A DNA stretch of 64,000 nucleotides from positions 14,446,011 to 14,510,010 of the forward strand of contig CM075852.1 in assembly GCA_037975125.1 (NCBI GenBank), in the 5' to 3' direction. Below, in pieces: positions 21,600 to 36,394 of this stretch. Under the pieces are notes generated by a model, which was given only the letters and a program-made list of their open reading frames with translations, did not search any database and was not told the DNA's origin. Numbering within the stretch: the stretch's first letter is position 1; the number at the start of each line of letters is the position of its first letter. Source of the DNA: Latrodectus hesperus (Eukaryota > Arthropoda > Arachnida > Araneae > Theridiidae). The translations under genes and the position numbers were made by a program.

Positions 21600-21935
21600 C
21601 AAGTAGCAAAATACCTTGGCCCAATATCCCAATATTGGCAATCTTGCCAAGATAATCCAATAATGGACGTTAAATTATCCCCAATATTCAGCATGCCAAG
21701 GTAAACCCAATAATAGACCTATAATGGGCGCCACGTTTTCCCTAATATTATACATGCCAAGATAAACCAAGTTTGGTATTACCATGTGGCCAAAGGTTTC
21801 CCAATGTAAAGATAAGCCAATATTGGACTAATAGTAGGTGCCAAGTTTAGACCAATTTGCTATGATAAGCCATTATTGGTCCTAAAAGGGTAGCCAAGTT
21901 AGTACCAATCTTGGGCATGTCAAGATTTTGCCAAA
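21600..21935. repeat. Degenerate CCAATATTGG-type minisatellite
   Basis: Roughly six imperfect units of about 50-60 bp. Each is built from the words GCCAAGATAA, CCAATAATGG or CCAATATTGG, GGCGCCA or GGTGCCA, and GTTTTCCC. The words recur in the same order at about 21640-21690, 21700-21760, 21765-21820, 21825-21880 and 21880-21935. The unit is partly self-complementary. It stands out by its GG/CC words in AT-rich DNA. Confidence 0.7.
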
Positions 21936-23090
21936 ATATATTATATATAGAGTTAAATCTAATCCAAGTTATATATATAACTGCCTATTTTTCTAAGCTG
22001 TTCAGTTGCATTTTTGTTTATCAAAAATTTTCTTACTAACTAAAATTAATGTTCACCAATTCCAATGATTTGTTCCAATGAAATTGCTTATAGTAGATTG
22101 AATTTCGAAGAAGAATGTTCAGAATTGGAATCTAGTTTTAGTTAAAGTTGAAAAGTAGGTGCTGAATTTAATCTTTCTTGCATATCTGTGGGAATATTTT
22201 GTTTTTAAATTTTCATGATAATCGTCTGAAATAGAAAGCCACAGGTATCTTCATGTAAGGTGTTACTATTTAAAAAGAAAGATCTGAAATCTGATTCCAG
22301 TCTATGGTTCATGATTATAGCCAACAATCTTTAAAAACATTTTGGGAACGCATTACACATAAGATATTAAAATTTTTACCATGCGGTTTCAATTATTAGA
22401 ATATTGAACGTGAAATGTATGGAAGTTATATAAGCTACAGTTTATATATACTCCGAGCACTTTTATCAACGAAATACATTTCAAAAATATTTTCTTTTTT
22501 TTCTTTTACCCTTAAAATATTTATAGAATTCAGATTTTGAAATGTTTCTTAATCCTACATAATTATTCATTCTGGAAATTCTTCATTTATATAAAATATA
22601 AATATACTGTTCACTCTTATTTCTTGTTAAAGCCAGTGTTGTTCATTTTAAAAGTTCAATAATATTTTTAATTTTTTATTTTTATCAGTTTGTAATTACA
22701 GTTTTTTTCTATTGCTCTTAAGATTTTATAATATTTATCTTTATAATTCAAAAAACGATTCGATTTTTATTAAAAATTTTAATGAATCCTTTTTGCTTAT
22801 AGGCACTTTTTTTTTAACATTCGACATTTTTAATAAAATTTCTCAGCTGTGATGAAGAGCTTTTTTTTTTTATCAAATAAGAAGTTTATGATCAAAAGTA
22901 GAATGCGAGTAATACGTTGAGAGTAACTAGAGAAAAAGTATAGTTTTTTCAAATGAAGTAGAGCTTAAAATTCACTAGAAGCAAAGGGACATTTATCACC
23001 ATAAAACTAGCATGTAATGACAACACTATTTCCAATTCAGTATATAAATATTTCACATTTGGCTGATTATCGCACTCAAAGTGAGAACTT
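21936..23090. other. AT-rich spacer
   Basis: No supported gene; ends at the promoter-like region of mRpL30. Confidence 0.4.
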
Positions 23091-23096
23091 TTCAGG

Positions 23097-23110
23097 TCGC
23101 GCATGCGTAC
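23097..23110 (+). promoter_or_regulatory. NRF1-like site upstream of mRpL30
   Basis: TCGCGCATGCGTAC contains the NRF1 core GCGCATGCG (23099-23107). It lies 520 bp before the mRpL30 start codon in a small CG-containing patch. NRF1 is known to drive many nuclear genes for mitochondrial proteins. The distance implies a 5' UTR intron, with a possible acceptor AG at 23603-23604 (AAATTCTTAG). Confidence 0.45.
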
Positions 23111-23629
23111 GTATTCTATTTAGCTGCGTGCAAAGTGCTTAAAATATCCGTTATATCTTTACCGGTATAATTTGTTGCCAACAGTTACGTAAATGAATGG
23201 AGAATATCTGAAATGTAAACTTTCTGATTTAAAATTTTAATGATTAAGGGAATTTTCCTTATTTAATTCCCCAAATTAGATGAACTCTTATTATATTATA
23301 TTTGTGGAATTTATATATTATTTCTCACATTTTGCTGACTTAAGAAAAATAAGTTTAAATTGAACAAAAATTTTTTAAAGATTTCAGTAAATGTAGTGAT
23401 GAAGTTAACTGCAATTGTACTGGTAAAAACCTTATATTTGTTTATTTTCAATTATTACTCAAAATTAAGCATTTTTCCAATTTTGCTTGGTTGAAACATA
23501 GTTGTAAAATAAATTGTAAATATTTTATGTATTAAATGCTATTTAACATTGACATATTTAAAATTCACCATTATTAATCAATCTAATCATTCTAAAATTC
23601 TTAGCGTTTATTGAAGTTGGTTTTCAAAT

Positions 23630-24250
23630 ATGTTAAGAAATATTGTTTTGTCGTGCAGAGTTCTTCGCTCATACTATTTGCTACCACAAGCTTTTATGTG
23701 TGCGCAAAGTAGGAAGGACTTTAAAGCTATTGAAACATATAATAAACTAAGAAAGAAACCTTTATCTGATACTAGTTATAGAGATTCAGAATTAAGATTA
23801 GCTCAAATATATTTTGAGAAAGTACAAGAATATAGAAAGAGATCTGAAGAAGGATTTGAACCATCTAAGCTTTTTATGGTTTGGAGAATCGGTAGTCTTG
23901 TTGGTCGACCTATTTGGGAAAAAGAAACTATCTTGAAATTGGGGTTACATGAGCATAAAGTTAAATATGCTATTGTTAAAAACACAGCATCTAATAATAA
24001 AATGCTATGGTCTGTTAAACATCTAATACGTGTAAAACCAATTACCTTTCCCGATGGTTTTCCTACAGACGAAGACTTGTTTGGGACATTTTTGAAACAA
24101 ACTGGTGAGCTCGTCGTCGCAAAACGATTACGAGTTACTCCCCAGGACTTGGAGAGAGATCCTGAATTTGAAAGAAAAAAGCTTGACCAAAGAACTGTAC
24201 GAGAAGATTTGCGTTTAAAATGGAATATAGGATATCCCAAGATGTATTGA
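23630..24250 (+). CDS. mRpL30: Mitochondrial large-subunit ribosomal protein uL30m
   Basis: A 206-residue protein. The N-terminus (MLRNIVLSCRVLRSYYLLPQ) is basic and free of acidic residues, as in mitochondrial targeting peptides. The uL30 domain is at about residues 80-138. It carries the family signatures LVGRPIWEKETILKLGL and VKNTASNNKMLWSVKHLIRV, followed by the mitochondrial-type extension with KQTGELVVAKRL. The protein is nuclear-encoded, imported into mitochondria and built into the large subunit of the mitoribosome. ATG 23630 is the first Met after an in-frame TGA at 23612-23614. The coding frame has no intron. The extra tail after residue 165 is common in animal mRpL30. No nearby gene shares its pathway. 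Confidence 0.95.
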   Translation: MLRNIVLSCRVLRSYYLLPQAFMCAQSRKDFKAIETYNKLRKKPLSDTSYRDSELRLAQIYFEKVQEYRKRSEEGFEPSKLFMVWRIGSLVGRPIWEKETILKLGLHEHKVKYAIVKNTASNNKMLWSVKHLIRVKPITFPDGFPTDEDLFGTFLKQTGELVVAKRLRVTPQDLERDPEFERKKLDQRTVREDLRLKWNIGYPKMY

Positions 24251-24251
24251 T

Positions 24252-24602
24252 AATAAATCCGAATTTTGTGAAAAATATAGTTTTTCAAAATTTCTGTAGC
24301 TTATTATTTCATATTATAAAGGTATATGTTTATTCAATTCTGTGTTTGTAGTAATAATTTCTGTAACTTGGTTACATATTCATGGTTTTTCAAATTCTTT
24401 AATGTAATACATTTCTTAATTTATATTACATTTGGAGAAGCAAAATAATTTTTGATCTCTAAATAACTATTCTATAACAGAATTATTCATATTCACTAGA
24501 AATTGTATTTAATAATTATTTGGGTAAGAGACAGTGCTAAAAATAGTATATGTATTTAAGTTTGTCATTGATTTGAAAAATGTAGTTTGAAAGACAAATA
24601 AA
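24252..24602 (+). promoter_or_regulatory. 3' UTR with polyadenylation signals of mRpL30
   Basis: AATAAA at 24252-24257 lies directly after the stop codon and is probably too close to be used. AATAAA at 24597-24602 fits a 3' UTR of about 350 bp. Confidence 0.4.
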
Positions 24603-24609
24603 AGTTAAA

Positions 24610-25460
24610 ATATTTGTTACTATTTTATTTTTTCAGTTTTATATACCCCAAATAAAAATTACAAATTATAACCTTCAGAAAAAATTTTAAATGATCTAAA
24701 TTTCATGAATAAGTATGAAATCCCTTATATCTTAACATTACTAATTTTTTTAATCATTATTTATCTACCATCACTAAAAATGTTGGTTCTAAAGATTTCT
24801 GACGATAAAATAAAAAGTATCAAATGTTTTGTGAGTTGATAAAAATATTGGATTTTGTTATTTAAGTTGCCACCTACATGTATAGTCATTGACAATTTTA
24901 TTATCATATAAAATTAATTACAAATCATGTATTAATTTTGTAAAATTAACAATTTAATTTTGATATATAAATCTTTAGCTTCAAGAAAGTTTAGAGGCTA
25001 ATTCTTTTCACCTAGTTCATCTCTTAGTGAAATATGTAATGTACATATTCAAACAAAACTACACTTATAATTATTTACCTGAATAGTGTCACTACTTGAA
25101 ATCTTACTATGAAACTGTAAAAAAAAAAAAAAAAAAATGAACAAAATAAAAATATGTAAACTAAATTCGTAGGTTTTAGATAGAAGTAGTATACTAAAAC
25201 AATTTGATCGTAATGGAAATATGTGAGTAAAATTGATGTGCGAGTACTGTATGTTATAAATGTGTATAGATTAGAAGAAAAAAGTGTTAAAAAGTAAACA
25301 CATAAATTAAAAATTTTTTTAAAATAAATATCTTTAGAATAATAATTTATAGTTTCTATTTATAGTAAACTTAAATAGTGGGAATGCAATTTAATTTTCA
25401 TAATATTGGTTATATTCCAAATTTGATAAACATATTTTGTAGTTTGCCTTTACTTTCAAA
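24610..25460. other. AT-rich spacer
   Basis: A 17-18-base A run near 25120 is the only notable feature. Confidence 0.4.
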
Positions 25461-25464
25461 CAAT

Positions 25465-25680
25465 ATTACTGAGTTGGAAGCTGCATAGTTAGTGCTCTAG
25501 TTTTCATTGGGGGAATGAACTGTTGAATCATGGGTTTGATTCCTACAACTGATATTACTGTTGTGTTTTGAAATCCACTCCAAACTTTAGGTCGGGGTTG
25601 AATCAGTCATTATGTCTGTAAAATGACCCTATATTGATAACATGCCAACCACTGGGAGTATAAACTAAAAAACTCTCCTT
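25465..25680 (+). mobile_element. tRNA-derived SINE
   Basis: A box A-like stretch (ATAGTTAGTGCTC, about 25486) is followed about 45 bp later by a good box B, GGTTTGATTCC (25533-25543). The non-tRNA body contains GTCTGTAAAATGACCCTATA, which resembles a stretch in the SINE near 61270. This Pol III promoter layout is that of tRNA-derived SINEs. Confidence 0.65.
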
Positions 25681-26234
25681 TATAATGTTTCATAATTCAA
25701 GAAGTTAATGCAACTTTAGGGTTATTATTTTTATTTAAATAATGTGATATATATTAAATCACATATGTATATTTTTCATTATTTTCAAGAAGTACTTTAT
25801 ATATTTAAATTTTAAAAACATTCAAAACAATAATGGATATAACTGACAGAAAGATGCTAGTAAATTAATGTGTCTAAAAGATTTTGAAATTACCATCTTT
25901 AATACTATATTTGGAGTTATATAAATTATTGCTTACCTGTTTTAGGGAAACACCTTACTACAAAAGAGAATTTTATTTATTTCCTGTCAGGATCATTGCT
26001 TCTTATTTACCAGCATTATATTAATTTTTTAATGTTATTGTTTATTAATTTTTTGAAGATCAGTAGTATTTCATATCTGTGAAATATGAGAGTGATTCAT
26101 AATACAATATCATTATTTCTTTAATGTATCATTACAGTGGAGTATTTGTATAATTGCTGATTAGTTCTTTCACAAAAATTTCTTTTGACTATGGCAGACA
26201 TTGGCTAATTCTTTGCCACAACAAAGCTGGAAAT

Positions 26235-26470
26235 TGCTACTCGTTAATCATTACTCAATGGACACTTGTGAACCATGTCATGAGGATGAATAGTATTATC
26301 CATGCCATGCTACAATGAGCCTGTTTAAAAGGTGGGTTACATTTATACATCATCTCTGAAAAAAGACCAGTGAAACACAGAGAGGAAGAAACATCCATGC
26401 CCAAACCAAGATTTGAAGCCCGGACTAACAACCTAGGAGTCAGGAACACTAATCACTCAGCAATCGACCA
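26235..26470 (-). mobile_element. tRNA-derived SINE, minus strand
   Basis: On the minus strand, box A (GAGTGATTAGTGTTCC) is followed by box B-like GGCTTCAAATCTTGG (about 26405-26420). A body with GGGCATGGATG and a CCTCTCTGTGTTTC stretch follows, matching the layout of the better-preserved copy at 36580-36950. The short open frame here is an artefact of this repeat. Confidence 0.65.
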
Positions 26471-28273
26471 GATTTTCTCCAAATTAGTGTAATATATAAC
26501 ATTACTGTTTTTATTTTCCCAATGTTGGTGTTCTGTATGGATTTACGTTATTAAGTAAGAGGTATAGCATCACAGATGAAGACATTTGAGTATGCAAAAT
26601 ACTATATCTTACACTCTCTTAATTTTAATCTCCAGCAAAGACTAATTAATGTTATAATTTTTTATTTAATTTCATAGATGAAATGCTAATTTTTTTTCAA
26701 TTTCTGTATTTGCCTGCATTTTTTATTATTAAATTATTTTTTAATTGAAGCTATGTTTAAATATTTGAAATATTATTTTATTATTATTTGAAGTGCAATA
26801 CATTTTGTCAAATAGTAGCAAGAAGCATCAAAGTAAAATTTTATCCTTTAATTTTTAATATAAAGTCACACACACATATGTATATATAAAGGCAATTATA
26901 AAAAAGCAAATGCTTTTAAGAAAAATAACATAAGATTTTTTGGATTATGATAATTATTAGAATGTCAACATCATAAAGTAATTGAATACAAAATTTTACA
27001 TAAAATATGACAATAAAAATAAAAATGAAAAAAATTGAAGTATAACTGCTCCTAACAAACTGATATAGTTACATGATTAATAATCTGATGAATAACTTGT
27101 ATATATTTATAATTTGCAGTCATTTGAATCTTTTAAATGAAATCTATCATATCTTGTTCACACAGTTCATAAAGTTTTTTACTATGCAAAAAATTCCTAT
27201 ATTATACATTTTTTAAATGGCAATCCTCAAAAATTTGTTTAAAATTAACAATGTTTAAAATTGAAAAATCATTGAGATCAAGTCAAAATATTTATATGAT
27301 TGTCACTACAATCTGAAATTTGAAAAATCCCCCAAAGCATATCTGTATTTTAAAGTTTGCTTACATATTTCTGTGTTTAGAATTACAGCTTGAACTAATG
27401 TAGGATCAGTTTTTCCATATGCAAAAATTTATGCTTCAAAAAATCTCCTTTAAAATGGAAGCTCAAACTCCTTTGCTTCTTTACTCTTCCTAAGTCATAT
27501 TAATATTAAGGATACTATTGCGTGTAGCTAAATTAAATTGCTTTTCACTAAAAATAACAATTTTTTATAGGTTATATTTATATTTTTCTGCAGCAATTTT
27601 AAAGGTTTTATGAAAAATAATTTCAATTTTCACAAACTTGATTGCATCATAGTTATTCAGAATATTTAAAGGTACAATTTATGTAATTTATATAGCAAAT
27701 AAATTTCTTCAGAATTTTATTGGGAACAATATGCTAATTCAGAAAATTAATTTATGTACAGATTCTTCTTTACAAAATCTATTGCTTTTTATATGCATAT
27801 TAATAAGAACTCATGATTAATTGCAAAATATTTCAAAAACAGAAACATTTCTTAACATTTACATACAAATTTGGTATTTAGTTTTACTTTATTTTGATTT
27901 ACTTAAAATTATTAAAAAGTAAAACTATTAAAAGAAAATCAGGACATTTTAAAGAAATTTCCTTACAACAGTAAATTCTCAATATTTATGGATAAAAATA
28001 AATGAGATATTTAAAAATAATCAATATATATAAAAATGTTTTTTCTTCAAGAAATTTTAACTACTGATATCATGTTTGATAATTGAATAAAACACATTTT
28101 TTAAAATGTGATTATTTATTGTATTTATGGGTGTTTATAACAAGAATATTTTTTATATAATTGATTCTGTGAACTATTTCAACTATGCAATACAATTTTA
28201 TTTAGGTGATAAAGTATTAGTTGATGCAAATACCAGATACATTATACTCAATCTATCAATTAGTATTGGAATT
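26471..28273. other. AT-rich spacer
   Basis: No gene or repeat recognised. Confidence 0.4.
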
Positions 28274-29437
28274 CCTGTGATAAAAGTGTTAAATAGAATT
28301 TAATCATATTTAATAGTTGGTAGAGCCTTCACATGAGGCAATTACAGCCTTAGCTCCCCTAGGCATGCTTTCTACAAGTATTTGGAAGATGGGTAGTTTT
28401 TCCTACTTGACTTGGTGAAGATATGTAAGTTCTTTCAACGATTTTGGTTGGCTTAACCATTATGCTACTAACATTTCATTGGTTGCTGCATCTTGATGAT
28501 GATCCTAATCATCCTAGAGGTGTTTTGTAGGATTTAATTCTGGATTCTGGTTAGACCAGGCCAGGCTAATTGGTTCACCCCATTGTCAGCATATCAGTCC
28601 ATGGTGGATATTTCAGCATGACAAGTGCCATTGTCTCTTTAAAATAACAATGATTCAACAAATAAAACTGCTACCGTGTAAGGTATATTTGCTTGTAAGT
28701 AGATTAGAAATTGGCATTGAGCCTAACATGAATTTAGATTAAAGGTCTTTGTCCATATCATGAAACATTCTCAGATCATTATTCCACTTCTACCAAATTT
28801 TTGGTATAATGCATTCTGGTAAAAGGTTTTCTCCAGGCAAATGCCAAACTCAGACTTTGCCACCTGACTAGCAGAGTTTGAATCTGGATTCTTCACTCCA
28901 GAGAATATGTTTCCACTCATCTTTGGTGGAATTTCACAACATACCCTTCATCTCCTCAACCAAGCACCGCAGTTGGATTTTGTAATCAAAGTCTTGAGTG
29001 GCAGCATAATTAGACAAAACTAAGCAAATATGCATCCTTGTGGATAATATTTGTTTAAAAAACAATTCCAGATGCTTGTTGGATTTCCTGGAGCGTCTGG
29101 GCGAATAGTTTATTGTTGTCTTTTAGAATATCTGGACAGTGCTTATGTGTAAATTCCTTACTTTCACAGTTCAGCCTGGCCGAATCTGACAATTATCATT
29201 CATCTTCACTTAATTGAAAAATCCACTGTCAATTTTAAAATGTTTAACTCACTATATCATCTCTGAAGAGGCATTTCTATTACACCTTTCTAAATTAAGC
29301 ATCTCTGAATTTTGTGGCATCTTGCAAGTGACTGATGCCAATGCTATCTGAAACACAATGTTTAAGCACAAAAGGCGTGATTTGGATCAGAACCTTACAT
29401 ATTCCCATTTGCATGAATGTCCAAATGCTTATCACTG
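28274..29437 (-). mobile_element. Second Tc1-like element, heavily decayed
   Basis: Minus-strand translation around 28530-28640 gives DNGTCHAEIST, then DNGVNQLAWPG followed by a decayed proline/asparagine motif. That is the Tc1 block with the second catalytic Asp and the approach to the third acidic residue. Remaining sequence fits a Tc1 transposase in several frames with many stops. Possible ends are CTGTGATAAAAGTGTT (28274) and, reversed, CAGTGATAAGCATTTGGAC (29419-29437). The ends are weak. It differs from the family at 364-1862. Confidence 0.65.
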
Positions 29438-29473
29438 AATAAACTGTCTGAATTATTTGTGTATTTCTTCTTC

Positions 29474-31760
<2,287 letters not shown>

Positions 31761-31765
31761 CTTAG

Positions 31766-31850
31766 ACCGCCGAAAAGTGACGCCGGCGATGAGTTGACGT
31801 CAGAAAAACGTCCACAAAATAAGCGTTCCAAGCGAGCGACAAAGCAAATT
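31766..31850. promoter_or_regulatory. CG-containing patch with a consensus CRE
   Basis: About 80 bp of CG-containing sequence in AT-rich DNA holds TGACGTCA (31795-31802) and several CG dinucleotides (GACGCCGGCGATG). No gene start is visible next to it. It may be a promoter of an unannotated transcript or a transposon piece. Confidence 0.3.
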
Positions 31851-32606
31851 ATTTATTTTTTTCTCTTTTTTGCACTCTCTGAAAGAATGTTTACAATTAA
31901 CTTTATCAAATTTTTATGATGAAGATTTATTGATGATAAATCTTTACAGATGTCATTAAAATAATTTTTGAGTCATTATAACCTTTTTATTAAATTTTAG
32001 AAAAGTAATAATTTTATGAAATTATGTAGATCGAAGATGTCTATGGGACTCAAAAGATATAAATTACTTTGACAAATAAAAAAATGCTTTATTCAACAAA
32101 TAAGCCATATGTTTTGCGAAACATTTGAGAAATCTTTGACAGGTTGTATTGTTTATTAATACTAAATATGGATTTTTTCCCATGAAAATGAAATTAATTG
32201 AAATTCAATATCTTATTTTTATTATATTTAAATCAAAAACATAGAAGAACATGTTTTACATAAATATGTTTTATATAATATTATTGAAAAAATTTATTCT
32301 TGTATTTAATATATATTACTGAAATTTTTTTGTTATATATTGTATATTGTTTAGGTTGCTTAAGTGTTATAGTTTTTTATAATAAAATAATTTCAATCCT
32401 ATATTTTAAAACTGAAATTTTTTTGGAAGTAATTAAAATAATATTTATTAACAATTTAAATTGTTTAAAAAAAATTAAGTTTAAATATAACTATACAATA
32501 GTGCATACATTTTTTTTATTGAGGATTTAAGTCTTAGAAAGCATTAATTGAAATTTGCATGTGAAACTACCATTTAGTTATTTATTTTTGATTACATAAT
32601 TAAAAG
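31851..32606. other. AT-rich spacer
   Basis: Nothing recognised; the open frame at 32300-32530 is a compositional artefact. Confidence 0.4.

Positions 32607-32641
<35 letters not shown>
32607..32641. repeat. (TA)n then (TG)n microsatellite
   Basis: TA dinucleotides to about 32622, then TG dinucleotides to 32641. Confidence 0.95.
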
Positions 32642-32642
<1 letters not shown>

Positions 32643-32830
32643 GGATTGAAAGCGCCACCAGAGGGCCATTCACATGTTTGCCGTCGGACATACGAGAAGA
32701 GAGGAGGAGAGAACGACGAGGAGAACCTAAATGAAGACGTTCAAATGGATAGGACAATCAACTTTGAATTATTTACTACAATGATGTTAGAATGGGCAAT
32801 GTGCTTCAATATTAATTTGTAAATAGCTTT
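32642..32830. other. GC-richer block with a CTCF-like site
   Basis: CCACCAGAGGGC (32655-32666) fits the core of the animal CTCF consensus. It is followed by purine-rich sequence (GAGAAGAGAGGAGGAGAGAA). The open frame running through it has no recognisable family. The block sits between two microsatellites and could be a fragment of a repeat. Confidence 0.35.
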
Positions 32831-32902
32831 CTCTTATTTTGTCCAAAACCATAATTAAATCATTTAAACAATAATGTGTTAATTCTTGACAATGAGCGAG
32901 CG

Positions 32903-33939
<1,037 letters not shown>

Positions 33940-36110
33940 GTGTTTTCTGTTAAAGCTAAGTGCAACACACGTTTAGATTAAGATGTTTCGACATTGTAAA
34001 AACTTAATGGTGACGAGAAATTAATTGTACCATTAAAATCAAGAGAAATAAATATATAGTATTATGTTACCAATGAGGAATTTTTCAGTATACTACATGA
34101 AACTCACACCAGAATGGGCCTCAGAGAAAGAACACGTTTTCTCAAAGAGTTGCAAGTTAAATACAAAAATATTACATATGAAGTTGCAATGTTGCGTTTA
34201 AATTTATGCGAATACTGTCAAATAAAACACAGTGCAGTTAAGAAAGGTATTGTTGTGAAACCAATGGTTAGTTCGGAGTAACTCAAAATGTCAAGACGAG
34301 GTAATAGATCAAAATTGTAGGTTGATGTCAAACAGAGATGGTGAATGAGTCCATAATAGTGTCTCAAGATAATTTAACTAAGTTTGTCCTGCTACAATCT
34401 TTGAAAAGTAAGAGAGCTGAAGAGGTAGTGTATCACGTTCTAGTATTTTTAACATTTGGTGATCCAGCACTGTTGTAATCAGTTAATGGTAGAGGATCAG
34501 TAATCAAGCTGTGTTCGAAATATGCCCAATGTGGAAAGACGTTAAGATAATCCATGAAAACCATGTCACAGTCAAACACAAGGCTCAATTGAAAGGACCA
34601 ATCAGGATATACAGAATATGCTAACTGCATGGATGGACGATACAAATAGTCAGATGGTTCATTTTTTGTTCAATTTGCTAGGAACACTACATATACCCCG
34701 AAATAGAGATGTAAAATTTCCAAAAATTTTGAACCACGGTAATTTTGGGAATAAACTGGGAATTTTGAGGGAATAAACTCAACCAATCTTCCTTCTTTTA
34801 ATGTATTGTTTTGTCTTACATAAATGAGAGAGTAAAATAAACTACGAAATGCAAAAAATATCTGTTCTGTATTTTAGTAAAGAAATTTATTAGTTTCGTA
34901 CTGAAAAAAAATGTTAAAAGGACAAATATAATAAATTAATAATTAATAAAAAATATAAAGATATATTTTTCAGGACTGTCGTAATAAATATTGGCATTTT
35001 TCCATGTTTCTGTCGTTTTAAATACTAAATTCATACAGAGAAGGAAAGAAAAAAATATTTTCTCTACATTGTGTGTGTGTATGATTTTCGAAGTTATTCT
35101 AAATTGGTCATTAACGCAAAATTATTATTTTTTTCCTGGAAAAACTTTCTATTGTCGTAATTAATAGTAGAAATCATAAGATTAAGTATAATTTCATTTA
35201 TTTAAAAAATATCTGATTGAAAAAAACTTTAAAAATTTCTAAATCAGTCTAAAAATTTCAAAACTTTTGAGATTTCTCAAAATTCCCAAGATAAAATACC
35301 GGGTTTATTCCCGGAAATAAACCCAGTGTTTTTTCCTCCTTTACAACACCAGCTCGAAGGAACACACCGAAGTCTTTATGAAGCCATGTTTGGCATTAAA
35401 ACAAAAAGAGGCGACAACATCGTCTTTTTTTACCTAGCAATCAAATCGCAAATATTGAAAATGAAAAATCGAATTTATCGCCAATACTTTTGAAACCGAA
35501 GAGCAGCTTGAAGAAACTGTTAATACTTCTGGAAAAGATTTAAGTGATGGTGATGCCGAAAATCATATTCCAAAGAAAAATATTGAAGTAAACCTGCAAT
35601 CTACCACATTTTTACATCAAGTTTTGACTGAAAAACAAGTTAATTTTCATAGGGAGAACAACCGCAAAAAAGAATCATCTATTGCAAGCAACAAAATTAT
35701 TACGAATCACACAAAAGCAATTTCTTCCTGCTCAAATTGGTGACACTGTACCAATTTGAGTCTCTGATGTCGATCGTGGTCGTAAAAAGAGCCGAAATGT
35801 GTTACCTGTTGTTGTTGGAACAGGAGATTCCGACTTTTATTAACTGGCAAATAAAAATGGTATCCATCCTTAAGCAACTTTAAACACGTAATCAGTTTTC
35901 CATTTGTACAGAAAAGTTACTTTCCATAGATGAGATTTCTTTTTAAGAAATGTCGCTAAAAGAAGCAGCTGCAGTTAATTCGTGAAACAAGGTGGTGCGC
36001 AAAGTCATTGTAAAAGGAAGTGTTCCACAAATAAATGCATGTGTAAAAGCGGGACTCTTGTGCTATTCAAAAGTGTCATAATAGTTTGAGCTGTTACGAT
36101 AAATATGATC
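33940..36110 (+). pseudogene. KRBA2-like integrase pseudogene, split by a MITE
   Basis: Plus-strand fragments follow the order of KRBA2-like (transposon-derived) integrases. At about 34010 is EKLIVPLKSRE. At 34090-34260 is HETHTRMG, then LNLCEYCQIKHSAVKKGIVV. Integrase-core pieces follow at about 34370-34520 (LTKFVLLQSLKSKRAEE). After the interruption come LYEAMFGIKTKRG (about 35375) and IGDTVPI...VDRGRKKSRNVLPVV (about 35735-35820). Last is a Cys-rich tail, CKRKCSTNKCMCK (about 36010-36050). Such proteins derive from integrase-bearing DNA transposons and occur in many arthropod genomes. Many stops and frameshifts are present and the second catalytic Asp block is eroded. A 648-bp hAT-type MITE at 34704-35351 interrupts it. 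Confidence 0.8.
34704..35351. mobile_element. hAT-type MITE, 648 bp, inserted in the integrase pseudogene
   Basis: It begins TAGAGATGTAAAATTTCC and ends TTTACAACACCA, close to the TAGNG...CNCTA pattern of hAT ends. The flanking octamers CCCCGAAA (34696-34703) and GCTCGAAG (35352-35359) agree at five of eight positions, a decayed target duplication. Both ends match the element at 38947-49724, including the paired GGGAATAAAC / GTTTATTCCC motifs. No transposase frame is present. Confidence 0.78.
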
Positions 36111-36394
36111 TGAATCACATAATTAAGTTTTTATTACCATATTATCTTCTTTTTTTATTTAGAATGTACAGTTTGTTTTAAGCTCTTGATCACTCCTCTC
36201 AGAAAGAGAGGCGTTTTATCGCGACTTATAAACAAGAAAATATAAATTTCCGCCATCTTCAACATTCACCATTAGTGCATTGTGAACATTTGCCGGTGTA
36301 AGTCAGAAATAAGGATATTTGGCAAATATTTCTGACATCAAGCGAGTATGTGAATGTTGAAATCCACCAGATTTCGGTCTTACAAAGAAAGTAC
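36111..36394 (+). other. Sequence between integrase pseudogene and poly(A) tract
   Basis: Probable 3' flank of the integrase element. A TTTGGCAAATATTTCTGAC stretch and its partial inverted partner GTCAGAAATAAGG lie around 36300-36345. No gene seen. Confidence 0.3.
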
